Positions 15,937 through 24,205 of a stretch of 64,000 nt of DNA are shown here, one piece after another. Origin of the DNA: an uncultured Oscillospiraceae bacterium (lineage in GTDB: Bacteria; Bacillota; Clostridia; Oscillospirales; Acutalibacteraceae); the NCBI GenBank assembly GCA_900547105.1, contig URFL01000001.1, positions 124,001 to 188,000 of the forward strand, read 5' to 3'. Position 1 is the first letter of the stretch, and every line of letters starts with the position of its first letter. The translations under genes and the position numbers were made by a program. Under the pieces are notes generated by a model. It ran no database searches and had not been told where the DNA came from. It worked only from the letters and a program-made list of their open reading frames with translations.

Positions 15937-15950
15937 ACCGCTGCATAGAT
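15922..15950 (+). promoter_or_regulatory. Candidate sigma-E promoter of ylbJ
   Basis: GTATTAT (15922-15928) and CATAGAT (15944-15950) are 15 bp apart, 40 bp upstream of the ylbJ start. It mirrors the yqfC promoter on the other strand. Confidence 0.5.
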
Positions 15951-15989
15951 ATACCTTTAGTAAGCGGTAGATAGAAAGGATGAGCGTCT

Positions 15990-17147
15990 ATGTTTGTCGC
16001 CACATGGCATCGGTCCACGCTGTACAAAGGCGTTTTGCTGTTGACGGTGGTGGGGGTAGGGGGCGCGCTGCTGTGCTGGCCACAGGCGGTGTCCGGCGGC
16101 ATCAGCCGCGGATTGTCTATTTGTTCGACAGTGGTGATCCCCTCGCTGTTTCCGTTTTTGGTGCTGGCGGGCTTCGTGACCCGCTCCGGTATGGGAGCCG
16201 CCATCGGTCGACGGCTGGAGCGCCCCACGCGGGTGCTGTTCGGACTGCCCGGCTGCTGTGCGGCGGGCATTTTGATCGGCTTTGTGGGTGGTTATCCCGC
16301 GGGCGGTGTGGCGGTGGGGGAGCTGCTGCGCAGCGGAGCCATCACCCGACGGGAGGGGCGGCGTATGCTGCTGTTTTGCGTCAACGCCGGACCGGCATTC
16401 ATTATCAGCACCGTGGGAGCGGGTTTGCTTGGCAGCGCCCGCTTTGGCGCGGTGCTGCTGGCGGCGCATTTGCTGGCAGCGTTGCTGCTGGGACTCGGGA
16501 TGCGGGTGCTGACGCCGCTGCCGCGCCCTGTAGAGCGGAAACCGGTGCCGACCGAGGCGTTCCTGCGCCCGTCGGCAGCACTGGCGGGCGCGGTGAATGC
16601 CGCCTGCCGTTCCATGCTGTATATGTGCGGGTTTGTGGTGCTGTTTGCCGCGCTGCAAGCGTTGGGCGATGTCACCGATCTGTCACGCGGGCTGACGCGG
16701 TTGATCGCGTGGCCGCTGGAAACCGCCGGTGCGGATGTGCGCGATCTGGAGTGTCTGGTGCCGATTCTCACCGAAGTGACCAGCGGCTGCGTGGCAGCCT
16801 CCACCACCGGGGAGCTGCGGCCGCTGTTGCTGGGGCTGGCGCTGGGGTGGGGCGGTTTGTCGGTACATTGCCAGCTCACCGCGACGCTGTATGAATACAA
16901 CATTATGGGGCGTTCATTTTATCTGGCGCGGCTGCTGCATGCGGCGCTGGGCGGGCTGCTCAGTGTGCTGCTGCTGCGGTGGATTCCGGTGGAATTGCCC
17001 GCCTCGGCGGCGCTGTCCGCCGGAGCACCGCTCGCGACCGCATCGGTGCCGGCAGCGGTTACGCTGCTCGCCATGTGTACGCTGCTGCTGTTCACCAACG
17101 AGCCGCCGCATCAAAAAAATGCCGAAAAAAGCGGATTTTCCTATTGA
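15990..17147 (+). CDS. ylbJ: Sporulation integral membrane protein YlbJ (SpoVV)
   Basis: 385 aa with about eight to ten membrane segments. The GGYPAGG motif and the second-half NAGPAFI and SGCVA blocks fit the YlbJ family of nucleoside-recognition-type membrane proteins. In Bacillus YlbJ/SpoVV moves dipicolinic acid across the mother-cell side outer forespore membrane (known). The start at 15990 follows AGAAAGGATGAGCG. It is divergent from yqfC. The last codons overlap the -35 box of the ylxM promoter. Confidence 0.9.
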   Translation: MFVATWHRSTLYKGVLLLTVVGVGGALLCWPQAVSGGISRGLSICSTVVIPSLFPFLVLAGFVTRSGMGAAIGRRLERPTRVLFGLPGCCAAGILIGFVGGYPAGGVAVGELLRSGAITRREGRRMLLFCVNAGPAFIISTVGAGLLGSARFGAVLLAAHLLAALLLGLGMRVLTPLPRPVERKPVPTEAFLRPSAALAGAVNAACRSMLYMCGFVVLFAALQALGDVTDLSRGLTRLIAWPLETAGADVRDLECLVPILTEVTSGCVAASTTGELRPLLLGLALGWGGLSVHCQLTATLYEYNIMGRSFYLARLLHAALGGLLSVLLLRWIPVELPASAALSAGAPLATASVPAAVTLLAMCTLLLFTNEPPHQKNAEKSGFSY

Positions 17148-17172
17148 CAGCTCCGGTATGGTTGTGTATAAT
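17144..17172 (+). promoter_or_regulatory. Consensus sigma-A promoter of the ylxM-ffh operon
   Basis: TTGACA (17144-17149), 17 bp, TATAAT (17167-17172): a perfect consensus promoter. Its -35 box overlaps the ylbJ stop codon (17145-17147). Confidence 0.9.
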
Positions 17173-17239
17173 ATGTGTAAAGCAATCGCCTTTACACGGC
17201 GGGCTTTTCTTATTGTCCGCGTGAGGGAGGGGATCGGCT

Positions 17240-17602
17240 TTGGCAAAAAATATGGAAGTGGCTTTGCTGCTGGATTTTTACGGCGATATGCTGACCGAAA
17301 AGCAGCGCGAAGTGATGGAGTTGTATTATAACCAGGACCTCTCTTTGGCGGAGATCGCCGAAAACGACGGCATCACCCGACAGGGGGTGCGCGATTCCAT
17401 CAAGCGGGCGGAAACGCAGCTGCTGGATATGGAAGACCGTTTGGGGCTTGCGTCCCGGTTCCGTTCGATGCAGGAAAGCTTTGAAGCGATCCGGCAGGCG
17501 GCGCAGGATATCCGGCGGTATAACGAGCGTCATGTGCGCTCTCGCGAAATTGCCGACTGTGTGACCAAAATCGAACGGCTGACCGATAAATTGGAAGAGT
17601 AA
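17240..17602 (+). CDS. ylxM: YlxM-family helix-turn-helix protein of the SRP operon
   Basis: 120 aa. The N-terminal half resembles sigma-70 region 4 (LTEKQREVMELYYNQDLSLAEIA, then TRQGVRDSIKRAE). YlxM is linked to the signal recognition particle operon in Firmicutes (known). The TTG at 17240 is taken as start because GGGAGGGG lies about 8 bp upstream; ATG at 17252 is the alternative. ffh follows after 11 bp. Confidence 0.88.
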   Translation: MAKNMEVALLLDFYGDMLTEKQREVMELYYNQDLSLAEIAENDGITRQGVRDSIKRAETQLLDMEDRLGLASRFRSMQESFEAIRQAAQDIRRYNERHVRSREIADCVTKIERLTDKLEE

Positions 17603-17613
17603 GGAGCAACATC

Positions 17614-18972
17614 GTGGCTTTTGAAGGACTTTCCGATAAATTATCCGCGGCATTCAAACGCCTACGCTCCAAAGGCAAACTGAGCGAGGCGGATGTCAAA
17701 GAAGCCATGCGCGAAGTGCGTCTGGCGCTGCTGGAAGCGGATGTCAACTATAAAGTGGCCAAAGAATTCACCGCCAAAGTGACCGAACGGGCGGTGGGCG
17801 CGCAGGTGATGGAAAGCCTCACCCCGGCGCAAATGGTCATCAAAATTGTCAACGAAGAGCTGACGGCGCTGATGGGCGGACAGGCGGCACGCCTCGCCAG
17901 CCCCAGCCGTCCGCCGTGCGTCATTATGATGTGCGGTCTGCAAGGCTCCGGTAAAACCACCCACTCCGGCAAGCTGGGGCGGCTACTCAAAAGTCAGGGG
18001 CACCGACCGCTGCTGGTGGCGTGCGACGTGTACCGCCCCGCGGCGATCCAACAGCTGCAGGTGGTGGCGCAGCGCGCGGGGGTGTCGTTCTTTGAAATGG
18101 GCACCGCCGATCCGGTGGAGATCGCCCGCAAAGCGGTAGCGCACGCCAAGGACTACGGCAACGATTATGTGATTCTGGATACCGCCGGTCGGCTGCATAT
18201 CGACGAGCAGCTGATGAACGAGCTGAAATCCATTAAAGAAACTGTGTCGCCCAGCGAAATCTTGCTGGTGGTGGACGCGATGACCGGTCAGGACGCCGTC
18301 AATGTGGCTTCGTCGTTCGAGGAAGCGCTGGGCATCGATGGCGTAATCCTCACCAAGCTGGATGGCGACACCCGCGGCGGTGCGGCGCTGTCGGTGCGGT
18401 CGGTCACCGGAAAGCCCATTAAATTCGTCGGCACCGGCGAAAAGCTGGAGGATCTGGAGGTGTTCCATCCCGAGCGGATGGCATCCCGCATTCTCGGTAT
18501 GGGTGATGTGATGTCGCTGATCGAAAAAGCCGAACAGCAGATCAGCGAAAAGGAAGCCGCCGAAATGGCGAAAAAGCTCCAGCAGGACAAGTTCGATATG
18601 AACGATATGCTGGATCAGTTCGCCCAGATCAAGAAAATGGGCGATATCAAAGGAATGCTCGGTATGATCCCCGGTCTTGGCAAAAAGCTGCGGGATGTCG
18701 AGATAGATGAACGCCAGTTTGACCGCACCGAAGCGATCATTCTGTCGATGACCAAGGAAGAACGCGCCAAGCCCGACATCATCACTCCTTCGCGCAAGCG
18801 CCGCATCGCGGCGGGCAGCGGTATGAAGGTGGAGGATGTCAACCGTCTGCTCAAGCAGTATGACCAGATGCGTCAGATGATGAAACAGATGAAGGGCATG
18901 GGCAAAAAAGGTCGCCGCGGTATGCGCGGTATCCCGCCCGGAATGCTTGGCGGCAAAGGCTTTGGTATGTAA
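17614..18972 (+). CDS. ffh: Signal recognition particle protein Ffh
   Basis: 452 aa. Ffh binds signal sequences and SRP RNA and delivers ribosomes to FtsY. The N domain, the GTPase P-loop GLQGSGKTT, the DTAGR motif and TKLDGD are present, and a methionine-rich M domain fills the last 150 residues. The start is GTG after AAGGAGCAACATC. The P-loop continues HSGKL where TTxxKL is common, a mild variation. Confidence 0.96.
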   Translation: MAFEGLSDKLSAAFKRLRSKGKLSEADVKEAMREVRLALLEADVNYKVAKEFTAKVTERAVGAQVMESLTPAQMVIKIVNEELTALMGGQAARLASPSRPPCVIMMCGLQGSGKTTHSGKLGRLLKSQGHRPLLVACDVYRPAAIQQLQVVAQRAGVSFFEMGTADPVEIARKAVAHAKDYGNDYVILDTAGRLHIDEQLMNELKSIKETVSPSEILLVVDAMTGQDAVNVASSFEEALGIDGVILTKLDGDTRGGAALSVRSVTGKPIKFVGTGEKLEDLEVFHPERMASRILGMGDVMSLIEKAEQQISEKEAAEMAKKLQQDKFDMNDMLDQFAQIKKMGDIKGMLGMIPGLGKKLRDVEIDERQFDRTEAIILSMTKEERAKPDIITPSRKRRIAAGSGMKVEDVNRLLKQYDQMRQMMKQMKGMGKKGRRGMRGIPPGMLGGKGFGM

Positions 18973-19048
18973 CAGAGGAATTCACCCATAAGGATTGACC
19001 CTTTATGGCTGAAGATATATTTCACAACAATAGTTGGAGGTAACAGGC

Positions 19049-19288
19049 ATGGCAGTTAAAATTCGTCTGCGCCGCATGGGCGCGAAGAAAAACCCGTTCT
19101 ATCGTATTGTGGTGGCGGATTCCCGCTATCCCCGCGACGGCCGTTTCATCGAAGAAATCGGTTACTACAATCCGCTGCAGGATCCGGCAGAGATCAAAGT
19201 GGACGCGGAAAAAGCTCAGAAATGGATCGCCAACGGCGCTCAGCCCACGGATACCGTTAAGGATCTGCTGAAAAAAGCGGGCGTGTAA
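19049..19288 (+). CDS. rpsP: 30S ribosomal protein bS16
   Basis: 79 aa. The N-terminus MAVKIRLRRMGAKKNPFYRI is typical of bS16. ATG at 19049 has TTGGAGG upstream; an in-frame start 5 codons earlier overlaps that site and is rejected. It lies 76 bp after ffh in the standard ffh-rpsP-khpA-rimM-trmD order. Confidence 0.97.
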   Translation: MAVKIRLRRMGAKKNPFYRIVVADSRYPRDGRFIEEIGYYNPLQDPAEIKVDAEKAQKWIANGAQPTDTVKDLLKKAGV

Positions 19289-19300
19289 GGAGCAACATCA

Positions 19301-19534
19301 ATGAAAGAGCTGTTGACAAACATCGCCAAGGGTCTGGTGGAAGATCCCAACGCCGTTGTGGTCGAGCAGGACGCGCCGGATGAAGAGGGAAACATTGTGT
19401 TCCATCTTCATGTGGCGGAAGGCGACATGGGTCGTGTGATCGGCAAACAGGGCCGCATCGCGAAAGCCATCCGTACCGTGATGCGGGCGGCGGCGACTCG
19501 TCAGGACGCCAAAGTGTCTGTCGAGATCGACTAA
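19301..19534 (+). CDS. khpA: KH-domain RNA-binding protein KhpA
   Basis: 77 aa consisting of a single KH domain with the GxxG loop in IGKQGRIAKA. KhpA/YlqC partners with KhpB in RNA binding and affects cell elongation in some Firmicutes (known). It lies 12 bp after rpsP with AAGGAG upstream and is followed by a strong hairpin before rimM. Confidence 0.93.
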   Translation: MKELLTNIAKGLVEDPNAVVVEQDAPDEEGNIVFHLHVAEGDMGRVIGKQGRIAKAIRTVMRAAATRQDAKVSVEID

Positions 19535-19541
19535 CAAAACC

Positions 19542-19582
19542 AAACAGGGTGCATGGCCATCGGGCATGTACCCTGTTTTCCT
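19542..19582 (+). terminator. Intra-operon hairpin between khpA and rimM
   Basis: A 14-bp stem with one G-U pair (AAACAGGGTGCATG at 19542-19555 against 19565-19578), a 9-nt loop and the short tract TTTTCC. It resembles a terminator placed inside the operon, so it may be a partial terminator or an mRNA-processing site. Confidence 0.6.
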
Positions 19583-19603
19583 ATCATAAACGGAGGAACC
19601 AAC

Positions 19604-20119
19604 ATGCCCAAAAAAGAATTTTTGGAAGCCGGTCAGATCGTCGGTACCCATGGTGTGCGGGGCGAGGTGCGGCTGCAGCCGTGGTGCGATTCGCCCGCGC
19701 AGCTTGCGCCGCTGACAAAGCTGTATTGGGACGAGGGCCGCACGCCGGTGGCGGTGCATTGCCGCCCGCACAAAAATATCGCGCTGGTGCAGATCGAGGG
19801 TGTGGACACGGTGCAGGCGGCTTCGCTGCTGCGCGGCAAGGTGCTGTATCTGCACCGCAGCGACCTCAAGCTGCCGCAAGGGGCGTGCTTTATTCAGGAT
19901 CTGCTGGGCTGCCGGGTGATCGATGCCGATACCGGCGAGGATTACGGTGAGCTGACCTTTGTCAGCGCCACCGGCGCCAACGATGTGTATCATATGCGCC
20001 GGGCGGACAACAGCGAGGTGCTGATTCCGGCGATCCCATCGGTGGTGATCGACAAAGATGTGGACAATGGCCGGGTGATGATTCGGCCGATGAAAGGGCT
20101 GCTGGACGATGCGGATTGA
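19604..20119 (+). CDS. rimM: Ribosome maturation factor RimM
   Basis: 171 aa. RimM binds ribosomal protein S19 and helps mature the 30S head. The N-terminal AGQIVGTHGVRGEVRLQP block and the C-terminal PRC-barrel domain (ending with MKGLLD) are both typical. ATG at 19604 has CGGAGGAACC upstream. The stop lies 11 bp inside trmD. Confidence 0.95.
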   Translation: MPKKEFLEAGQIVGTHGVRGEVRLQPWCDSPAQLAPLTKLYWDEGRTPVAVHCRPHKNIALVQIEGVDTVQAASLLRGKVLYLHRSDLKLPQGACFIQDLLGCRVIDADTGEDYGELTFVSATGANDVYHMRRADNSEVLIPAIPSVVIDKDVDNGRVMIRPMKGLLDDAD

Positions 20120-20852
20120 TATCATGACCCTCTTTGATGAGATGTGTGACCGGGTGCTCGGCGAAAGCATTTTGGGGCGCGCCCAAAACAAAGGCGTGCT
20201 GGAGCTGCATTGCCACCAGATCCGGGATTACACCCTCAACAAGCAAAAACAGGTGGACGATTATCCCTATGGCGGGGGACAGGGTATGGTGATGAACGCC
20301 CAGCCCATTGCCGACTGCTTTCGCGCGGTGTGCGAGCAGACCGGCGAGCGTCCTTATCTGATTTATATGTCGCCGCAAGGGTCGGTGCTGACCCAGGAAA
20401 AGGCGCGCGAATTGGCGCAAAAGCCGAATCTTTGCGTGCTGTGTGGGCATTACGAGGGTGTGGACGAGCGGGTGCTGGACGCGCTGGTGGACGAGCAGAT
20501 CTCTATCGGCGACTATGTGCTGACCGGCGGCGAGCTGCCCGCGCTGGTGTTGGTGGACTGCATCTCGCGCATGGTGCCGGGGGTGCTGTCGGAGGAAGCG
20601 TGCTTCACCGACGAAAGCCACTTCTCCGGATTGCTGGAGTACCCGCAATACACCCGCCCCGCCGTGTGGGAGGGGCGCCCGGTGCCGGAGGTGCTGCTCA
20701 GCGGGCACCACGCCAATATCGAGGCGTGGCGCCGCCGCCAATCGCTGGAACGCACGCTGCGCCGCCGTCCCGATATGTTGAAAAGCGCTCTGCTGACCGA
20801 GGAGGAGACCGCTTATCTGCAAACACTGGCGGGGGAAAACTCGGTGGAATAA
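20109..20852 (+). CDS. trmD: tRNA (guanine-37-N1)-methyltransferase TrmD
   Basis: 247 aa. TrmD methylates G37 of tRNAs with SAM and prevents frameshifting. The trefoil-knot SPOUT motifs are present: YGGGQGMVM, LCGHYEGVDERV and SIGDYVLTGGELPALV. It overlaps rimM by 11 bp and ends the operon. No ribosomal protein L19 gene follows, although it often does in other Firmicutes. Confidence 0.97.
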   Translation: MRIDIMTLFDEMCDRVLGESILGRAQNKGVLELHCHQIRDYTLNKQKQVDDYPYGGGQGMVMNAQPIADCFRAVCEQTGERPYLIYMSPQGSVLTQEKARELAQKPNLCVLCGHYEGVDERVLDALVDEQISIGDYVLTGGELPALVLVDCISRMVPGVLSEEACFTDESHFSGLLEYPQYTRPAVWEGRPVPEVLLSGHHANIEAWRRRQSLERTLRRRPDMLKSALLTEEETAYLQTLAGENSVE

Positions 20853-21032
20853 TGGGGAAAACCTTGATCGGACGCTGTGCCGCATGGGTCGAAAACAGGG
20901 TTCTTCGTTTTTTCTAACTAAAAGTTATTCACACACATGGTCATAAGTGACAAAAGGCCAACTTTGTGCGAAACCAAAATAGGGCAGGCAACCAAAAATG
21001 CAATTTTTGCCGTTTTATGTGGACAAAACTGA
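20853..21032. other. Intergenic stretch without recognised gene
   Basis: This segment between trmD and the HPr promoter holds no reading frame with a ribosome binding site and no convincing terminator. A weak GAAAAC/GTTCTTC pairing followed by T residues near 20893-20916 might end the trmD transcript. Confidence 0.4.
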
Positions 21033-21060
21033 TTGACGGCGCATACATTTGTGATATAAT
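21033..21060 (+). promoter_or_regulatory. Promoter of the HPr gene
   Basis: TTGACG (21033-21038) and TATAAT (21055-21060) with a 16-bp spacer, 75 bp upstream of the start codon. Confidence 0.75.
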
Positions 21061-21135
21061 AAACATATCCTTTTATACAGAAAACCAGTTTCAGGCATTG
21101 TTGTGTTGGTTTAACAAGAGAGAGGAGCTTTTTTT

Positions 21136-21399
21136 ATGTACGTGAAAGATGTGCTGGTTCAAAATCAGGTGGGCTTGCATGCCAGACCGGCTACTTTCTT
21201 CATCCAGAAAGCCAATGAGTTCAAATCGTCCGTTTGGGTCGAAAAAGAAGAGCGCCGTGCAAACGCGAAAAGTTTGTTGGGCGTGCTGTCGCTGGGCATT
21301 GTGGGCGGCACCAACATCCGGATCATCGCCGATGGTGTGGACGAGCAGGAGGCCGTGGACGGCTTGGTTGCTCTGGTGGAATCCGGCTTTGCCGAATAA
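21136..21399 (+). CDS. ptsH: HPr-family phosphocarrier protein
   Basis: 87 aa. HPr passes phosphate from enzyme I to sugar permeases of the PTS and, in Firmicutes, acts in carbon catabolite control. The active-site block GLHARPA has His15, and Ser46 in NAKSLLGVL is available to HPr kinase. Because both sites are present this looks like a true HPr rather than Crh. GAGAGGAGC lies upstream. The gene is monocistronic, with its own promoter and a terminator; no ptsI is adjacent. Confidence 0.92.
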   Translation: MYVKDVLVQNQVGLHARPATFFIQKANEFKSSVWVEKEERRANAKSLLGVLSLGIVGGTNIRIIADGVDEQEAVDGLVALVESGFAE

Positions 21400-21417
21400 T
21401 CGAACAAACAAAAAGAG

Positions 21418-21449
21418 CGCAGCCGCTTTTGCAGTCGGCTGCGTTTTTT
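21418..21449 (+). terminator. Terminator of the HPr gene
   Basis: An 8-bp perfect stem (CGCAGCCG / CGGCTGCG) followed by six T, ending only 26 bp before the uvrC start. Confidence 0.85.
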
Positions 21450-21474
21450 GTTATCTAAAACGGGAGGATACCGC

Positions 21475-23325
21475 ATGGATGCACCCAATCCGCATCTGAA
21501 AGAGCTGCGCCGCCAGGCGATGGCGCTGCCGCTGCTGCCGGGCGTGTATATTATGCGCAACGCGCAAAACCAGATTATCTATATCGGCAAAGCCAAGGCG
21601 CTGAAAAATCGGGTTAGCCAGTATTTTGGTTCACCCACCAACCATACCCCCAAGGTGCGCCAAATGGTGAGCCAGGTGGATCATTTTGATTATATCGTGG
21701 CGGACAGCGAGTTTGAAGCGCTCATTTTGGAATGTTCGCTCATCAAGCAAAACCAGCCCAAATATAACATTTTGCTCAAAGATGACAAGGGCTACAGCTA
21801 TATCCGTATCTCGCCGCCGCCGTATTCGCGCATCACCGCCGTGCTGCAAAAACAGGATGACGACGCGCGGTATATCGGACCGTATATCAGCTCGTATGTG
21901 GTCAAGCAAGCGGTGGAGGAAGCCCAAAAGATTTTCCGTCTGGCTACCTGCAACCGGCCGCTGTGCTATCATAAATCCAGCGGGCGCCCTTGTCTTAACC
22001 ACTATATCGACCAGTGCTGCGCGCCCTGTACCGGCCGCATTTCCGAAGAGGATTATGCTGAACGGGTGGCGCAGGCGGTGGACTTTTTGACCCAAGGCAG
22101 CGCCCAGACGATGGCGCTGCTCAAACAGCGGATGGAACAGGCAGCCGAACGGCTGGAATTTGAAAAAGCCGCCCGCTTGCGCGACCATATTGCCGCGATC
22201 AAGCGGCTGGGCGACAAGCAAAAGGTAGTGATGTCCCGCGTCAAAGAGCAGGATGTGATCGCGCTGGCGCAAGGGCACGAGCGGATGTGTCTGGAGGTGT
22301 TCCGTTTCACCGAAGGGCGACTGGCGGATCGCGAGCATTTTATGATCGACGAACAGGATTCGCCGCCCGCGGCGCGCGCCGAGTTTTTGCGCCGCTACTA
22401 CACCATGCGTCCCACCATCCCGCCGCAGGTGACCATCGACGGCGAGGTGGAGGATCGCGAGCTGATGGAGCAATGGCTGACCGAAAAAGCGGGTCACCGG
22501 GTGCAAATTCATTTGCCGCAGCGCGGCGAGCAGGCGCAGCTGGTGGATATGTGCCGCAACAACGCCGCCGAACGTATCGCCAAGCTGCAGGATATGAGCG
22601 GCCGTGACGCGGCGGCGTTGGATGAGCTGGCACGACTGCTGGGATTGTCCGCCCCGCCGACGTATATCGAAAGCTACGATATTTCGCATACTGCCGGCAG
22701 CGATAATGTCGCCGGCATGGTGGTGTTCTACAACGGCCGCCCGCTCAAATCCGCCTATCGCAAGTTCGCCATTCGCGATATTGAAGGGCAGGACGACTAC
22801 GGTTCGATGCAGGAGGTGATCTCCCGTCGGCTGGATGAATACGAAAAACATCGCGATAGCGGCGAGGGGTTCGGTCGTTTGCCGGATCTGATGCTGCTGG
22901 ATGGCGGCAAAGGGCATGTCTCGGTGATCCGCGCGCTGATGGCGCAGCGCGGCTACGACATTCCGGTGTTCGGCATGGTCAAGGACGACCATCACCGCAC
23001 CCGCGCCATCGCGGAGGACGGCGGCGAGATCGCAATCCACGCCAAGCGTTCCGCCTTTACGTTGGTATCCTCTATTCAGGAAGAGGTGCACCGCTTTGCC
23101 ATTTCGTATCACCGCCAAAAGCGGGGCAAAAGCCGTATCCGCACCACGCTGACCAACATCGACGGTGTGGGCGAGACCCGCGCCAAAGCGTTGCTGCGGC
23201 ATTTCGGTTCGGTCAAAGCGGTCAAAGCTGCGACGCTGGAGGAGCTGTGCGGCGTAAAGGGCATGACCCGTCCGGTGGCGGAAAATATTTTTGAATTTTT
23301 CCGGCAGCAGGAAGACAACGCATAA
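21475..23325 (+). CDS. uvrC: Excinuclease ABC subunit UvrC
   Basis: 616 aa. UvrC makes both incisions in nucleotide excision repair. The N-terminal GIY-YIG domain (PGVYIMRN, IIYIGKAKALKNRV), the central UVR helix pair (LEFEKAARLRDHI), the RNase H-like nuclease domain (DISHTAGSDNVAGMVVF, LLDGGKGH) and the C-terminal helix-hairpin-helix pair (DGVGETRAKALL) are all present. ATG at 21475 has CGGGAGG upstream. No promoter is visible between the HPr terminator and the start. Confidence 0.96.
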   Translation: MDAPNPHLKELRRQAMALPLLPGVYIMRNAQNQIIYIGKAKALKNRVSQYFGSPTNHTPKVRQMVSQVDHFDYIVADSEFEALILECSLIKQNQPKYNILLKDDKGYSYIRISPPPYSRITAVLQKQDDDARYIGPYISSYVVKQAVEEAQKIFRLATCNRPLCYHKSSGRPCLNHYIDQCCAPCTGRISEEDYAERVAQAVDFLTQGSAQTMALLKQRMEQAAERLEFEKAARLRDHIAAIKRLGDKQKVVMSRVKEQDVIALAQGHERMCLEVFRFTEGRLADREHFMIDEQDSPPAARAEFLRRYYTMRPTIPPQVTIDGEVEDRELMEQWLTEKAGHRVQIHLPQRGEQAQLVDMCRNNAAERIAKLQDMSGRDAAALDELARLLGLSAPPTYIESYDISHTAGSDNVAGMVVFYNGRPLKSAYRKFAIRDIEGQDDYGSMQEVISRRLDEYEKHRDSGEGFGRLPDLMLLDGGKGHVSVIRALMAQRGYDIPVFGMVKDDHHRTRAIAEDGGEIAIHAKRSAFTLVSSIQEEVHRFAISYHRQKRGKSRIRTTLTNIDGVGETRAKALLRHFGSVKAVKAATLEELCGVKGMTRPVAENIFEFFRQQEDNA

Positions 23326-23370
23326 ACACCCCTTCTGGTGGGCAACCTATCCCCAAAGGAGTGGTGCCGC

Positions 23371-23814
23371 ATGACAGATACCCTGACCGACCGGCAGGAG
23401 CTGCTGAATTTTATTCATAAGAATGCGCAAATGGGCGAGGAAAGCATCGGCTATTTGCTGGATGTGACCGATGATGATACCATGCGCGACTTTTTGCAGC
23501 AGCAGCGCGCGGAATACGCCGATGTTATGCAGCAAGCCTGCGATATGCTGCAGCAGAATGGTGCCCGCCCACAGGGGGTGGGCAGCATGGCAAAAATGTC
23601 GGCGTATATGATGGTGAATATGAAAACCATGGTGGACAACACCCCATCGCATCTGGCGAAAATGATGATCGAGGGCAGCACCAAGGGTACCATCGAAATT
23701 ACCAAAAAGCTGAAGCTGTACGATGGGGTGGATCACCCGGCGGAAAAGCTGGGGCAGCGTCTGCTGAAAATGGAAGAAACGAATATCGAAAAATTGAAGG
23801 ACTTTTTGGCGTAA
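23371..23814 (+). CDS. Hypothetical protein, probably a helical bundle
   Basis: 147 aa, methionine- and glutamine-rich, predicted almost entirely alpha-helical, no signal peptide. The arrangement of four amphipathic helices with ESIGYLLDVTDD and KLGQRLLKMEETNIEKLKDFL recalls ferritin-like or DUF2383-type four-helix proteins, but the metal-ligand Glu/His pattern is not obvious, so no function is claimed. ATG at 23371 has AAAGGAG at 9-bp spacing. It lies 45 bp after uvrC and may be co-transcribed with it. Confidence 0.7.
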   Translation: MTDTLTDRQELLNFIHKNAQMGEESIGYLLDVTDDDTMRDFLQQQRAEYADVMQQACDMLQQNGARPQGVGSMAKMSAYMMVNMKTMVDNTPSHLAKMMIEGSTKGTIEITKKLKLYDGVDHPAEKLGQRLLKMEETNIEKLKDFLA

Positions 23815-23817
23815 AAC

Positions 23818-23864
23818 AAGCCGCCGTCCGGTGATCCCGCAAAGGGAGCCGAACGGCGGCTTTT
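23818..23864. terminator. Terminator between convergent genes
   Basis: A 14-bp stem with one mismatch (arm AAGCCGCCGTCCGG) followed by TTTT, serving the gene ending at 23814 and probably azlD on the other strand. Confidence 0.8.
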
Positions 23865-23872
23865 CGTATGGT

Positions 23873-24205
23873 TTACGCAAAGCAGGTTTGCACCAGCACC
23901 ATATACAGCACCGTGCCCACCGCCATGCTCAGCAGCATATTCTTTTTCCAAACCTGCAGCGCCGCCACGCATACAATGGCGATCAGCTCCGGCAGCGCGT
24001 GGAACGAGGTGAACACCGCATCCTTCAGGCAATAGACCACCAGCAGCCCGATCACCGCACAGGGGAGCACCTGTCCCAGATACATAATAAACTTGGGCGG
24101 TTGTTTGCCCTCCGGAAACACCAGAAACGGCAAAAAGCGGGTCAGCATGGTGCCGAGCACCACCATCAAAATGGTGACAGCGCTTTGCCAAACGGTCATG
24201 GTCAT
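23873..24205 (-). CDS. azlD: AzlD-family branched-chain amino acid exporter subunit
   Basis: 110 aa with four predicted membrane segments, the usual AzlD size. The conserved TRFLPFLVF and LPCAVIGLLVVYCL blocks are present. AzlD works with AzlC to export branched-chain amino acids or analogues (known). The ATG at 24205 overlaps the azlC stop by 4 bp, and AAAGGGGG precedes it. Confidence 0.9.
   Translation of the reverse strand: MTMTVWQSAVTILMVVLGTMLTRFLPFLVFPEGKQPPKFIMYLGQVLPCAVIGLLVVYCLKDAVFTSFHALPELIAIVCVAALQVWKKNMLLSMAVGTVLYMVLVQTCFA

Noticed and set aside
21631..23202. 523-codon minus-strand frame opposite uvrC
   Set aside because: Antisense to a complete UvrC with all domains; no start signal.
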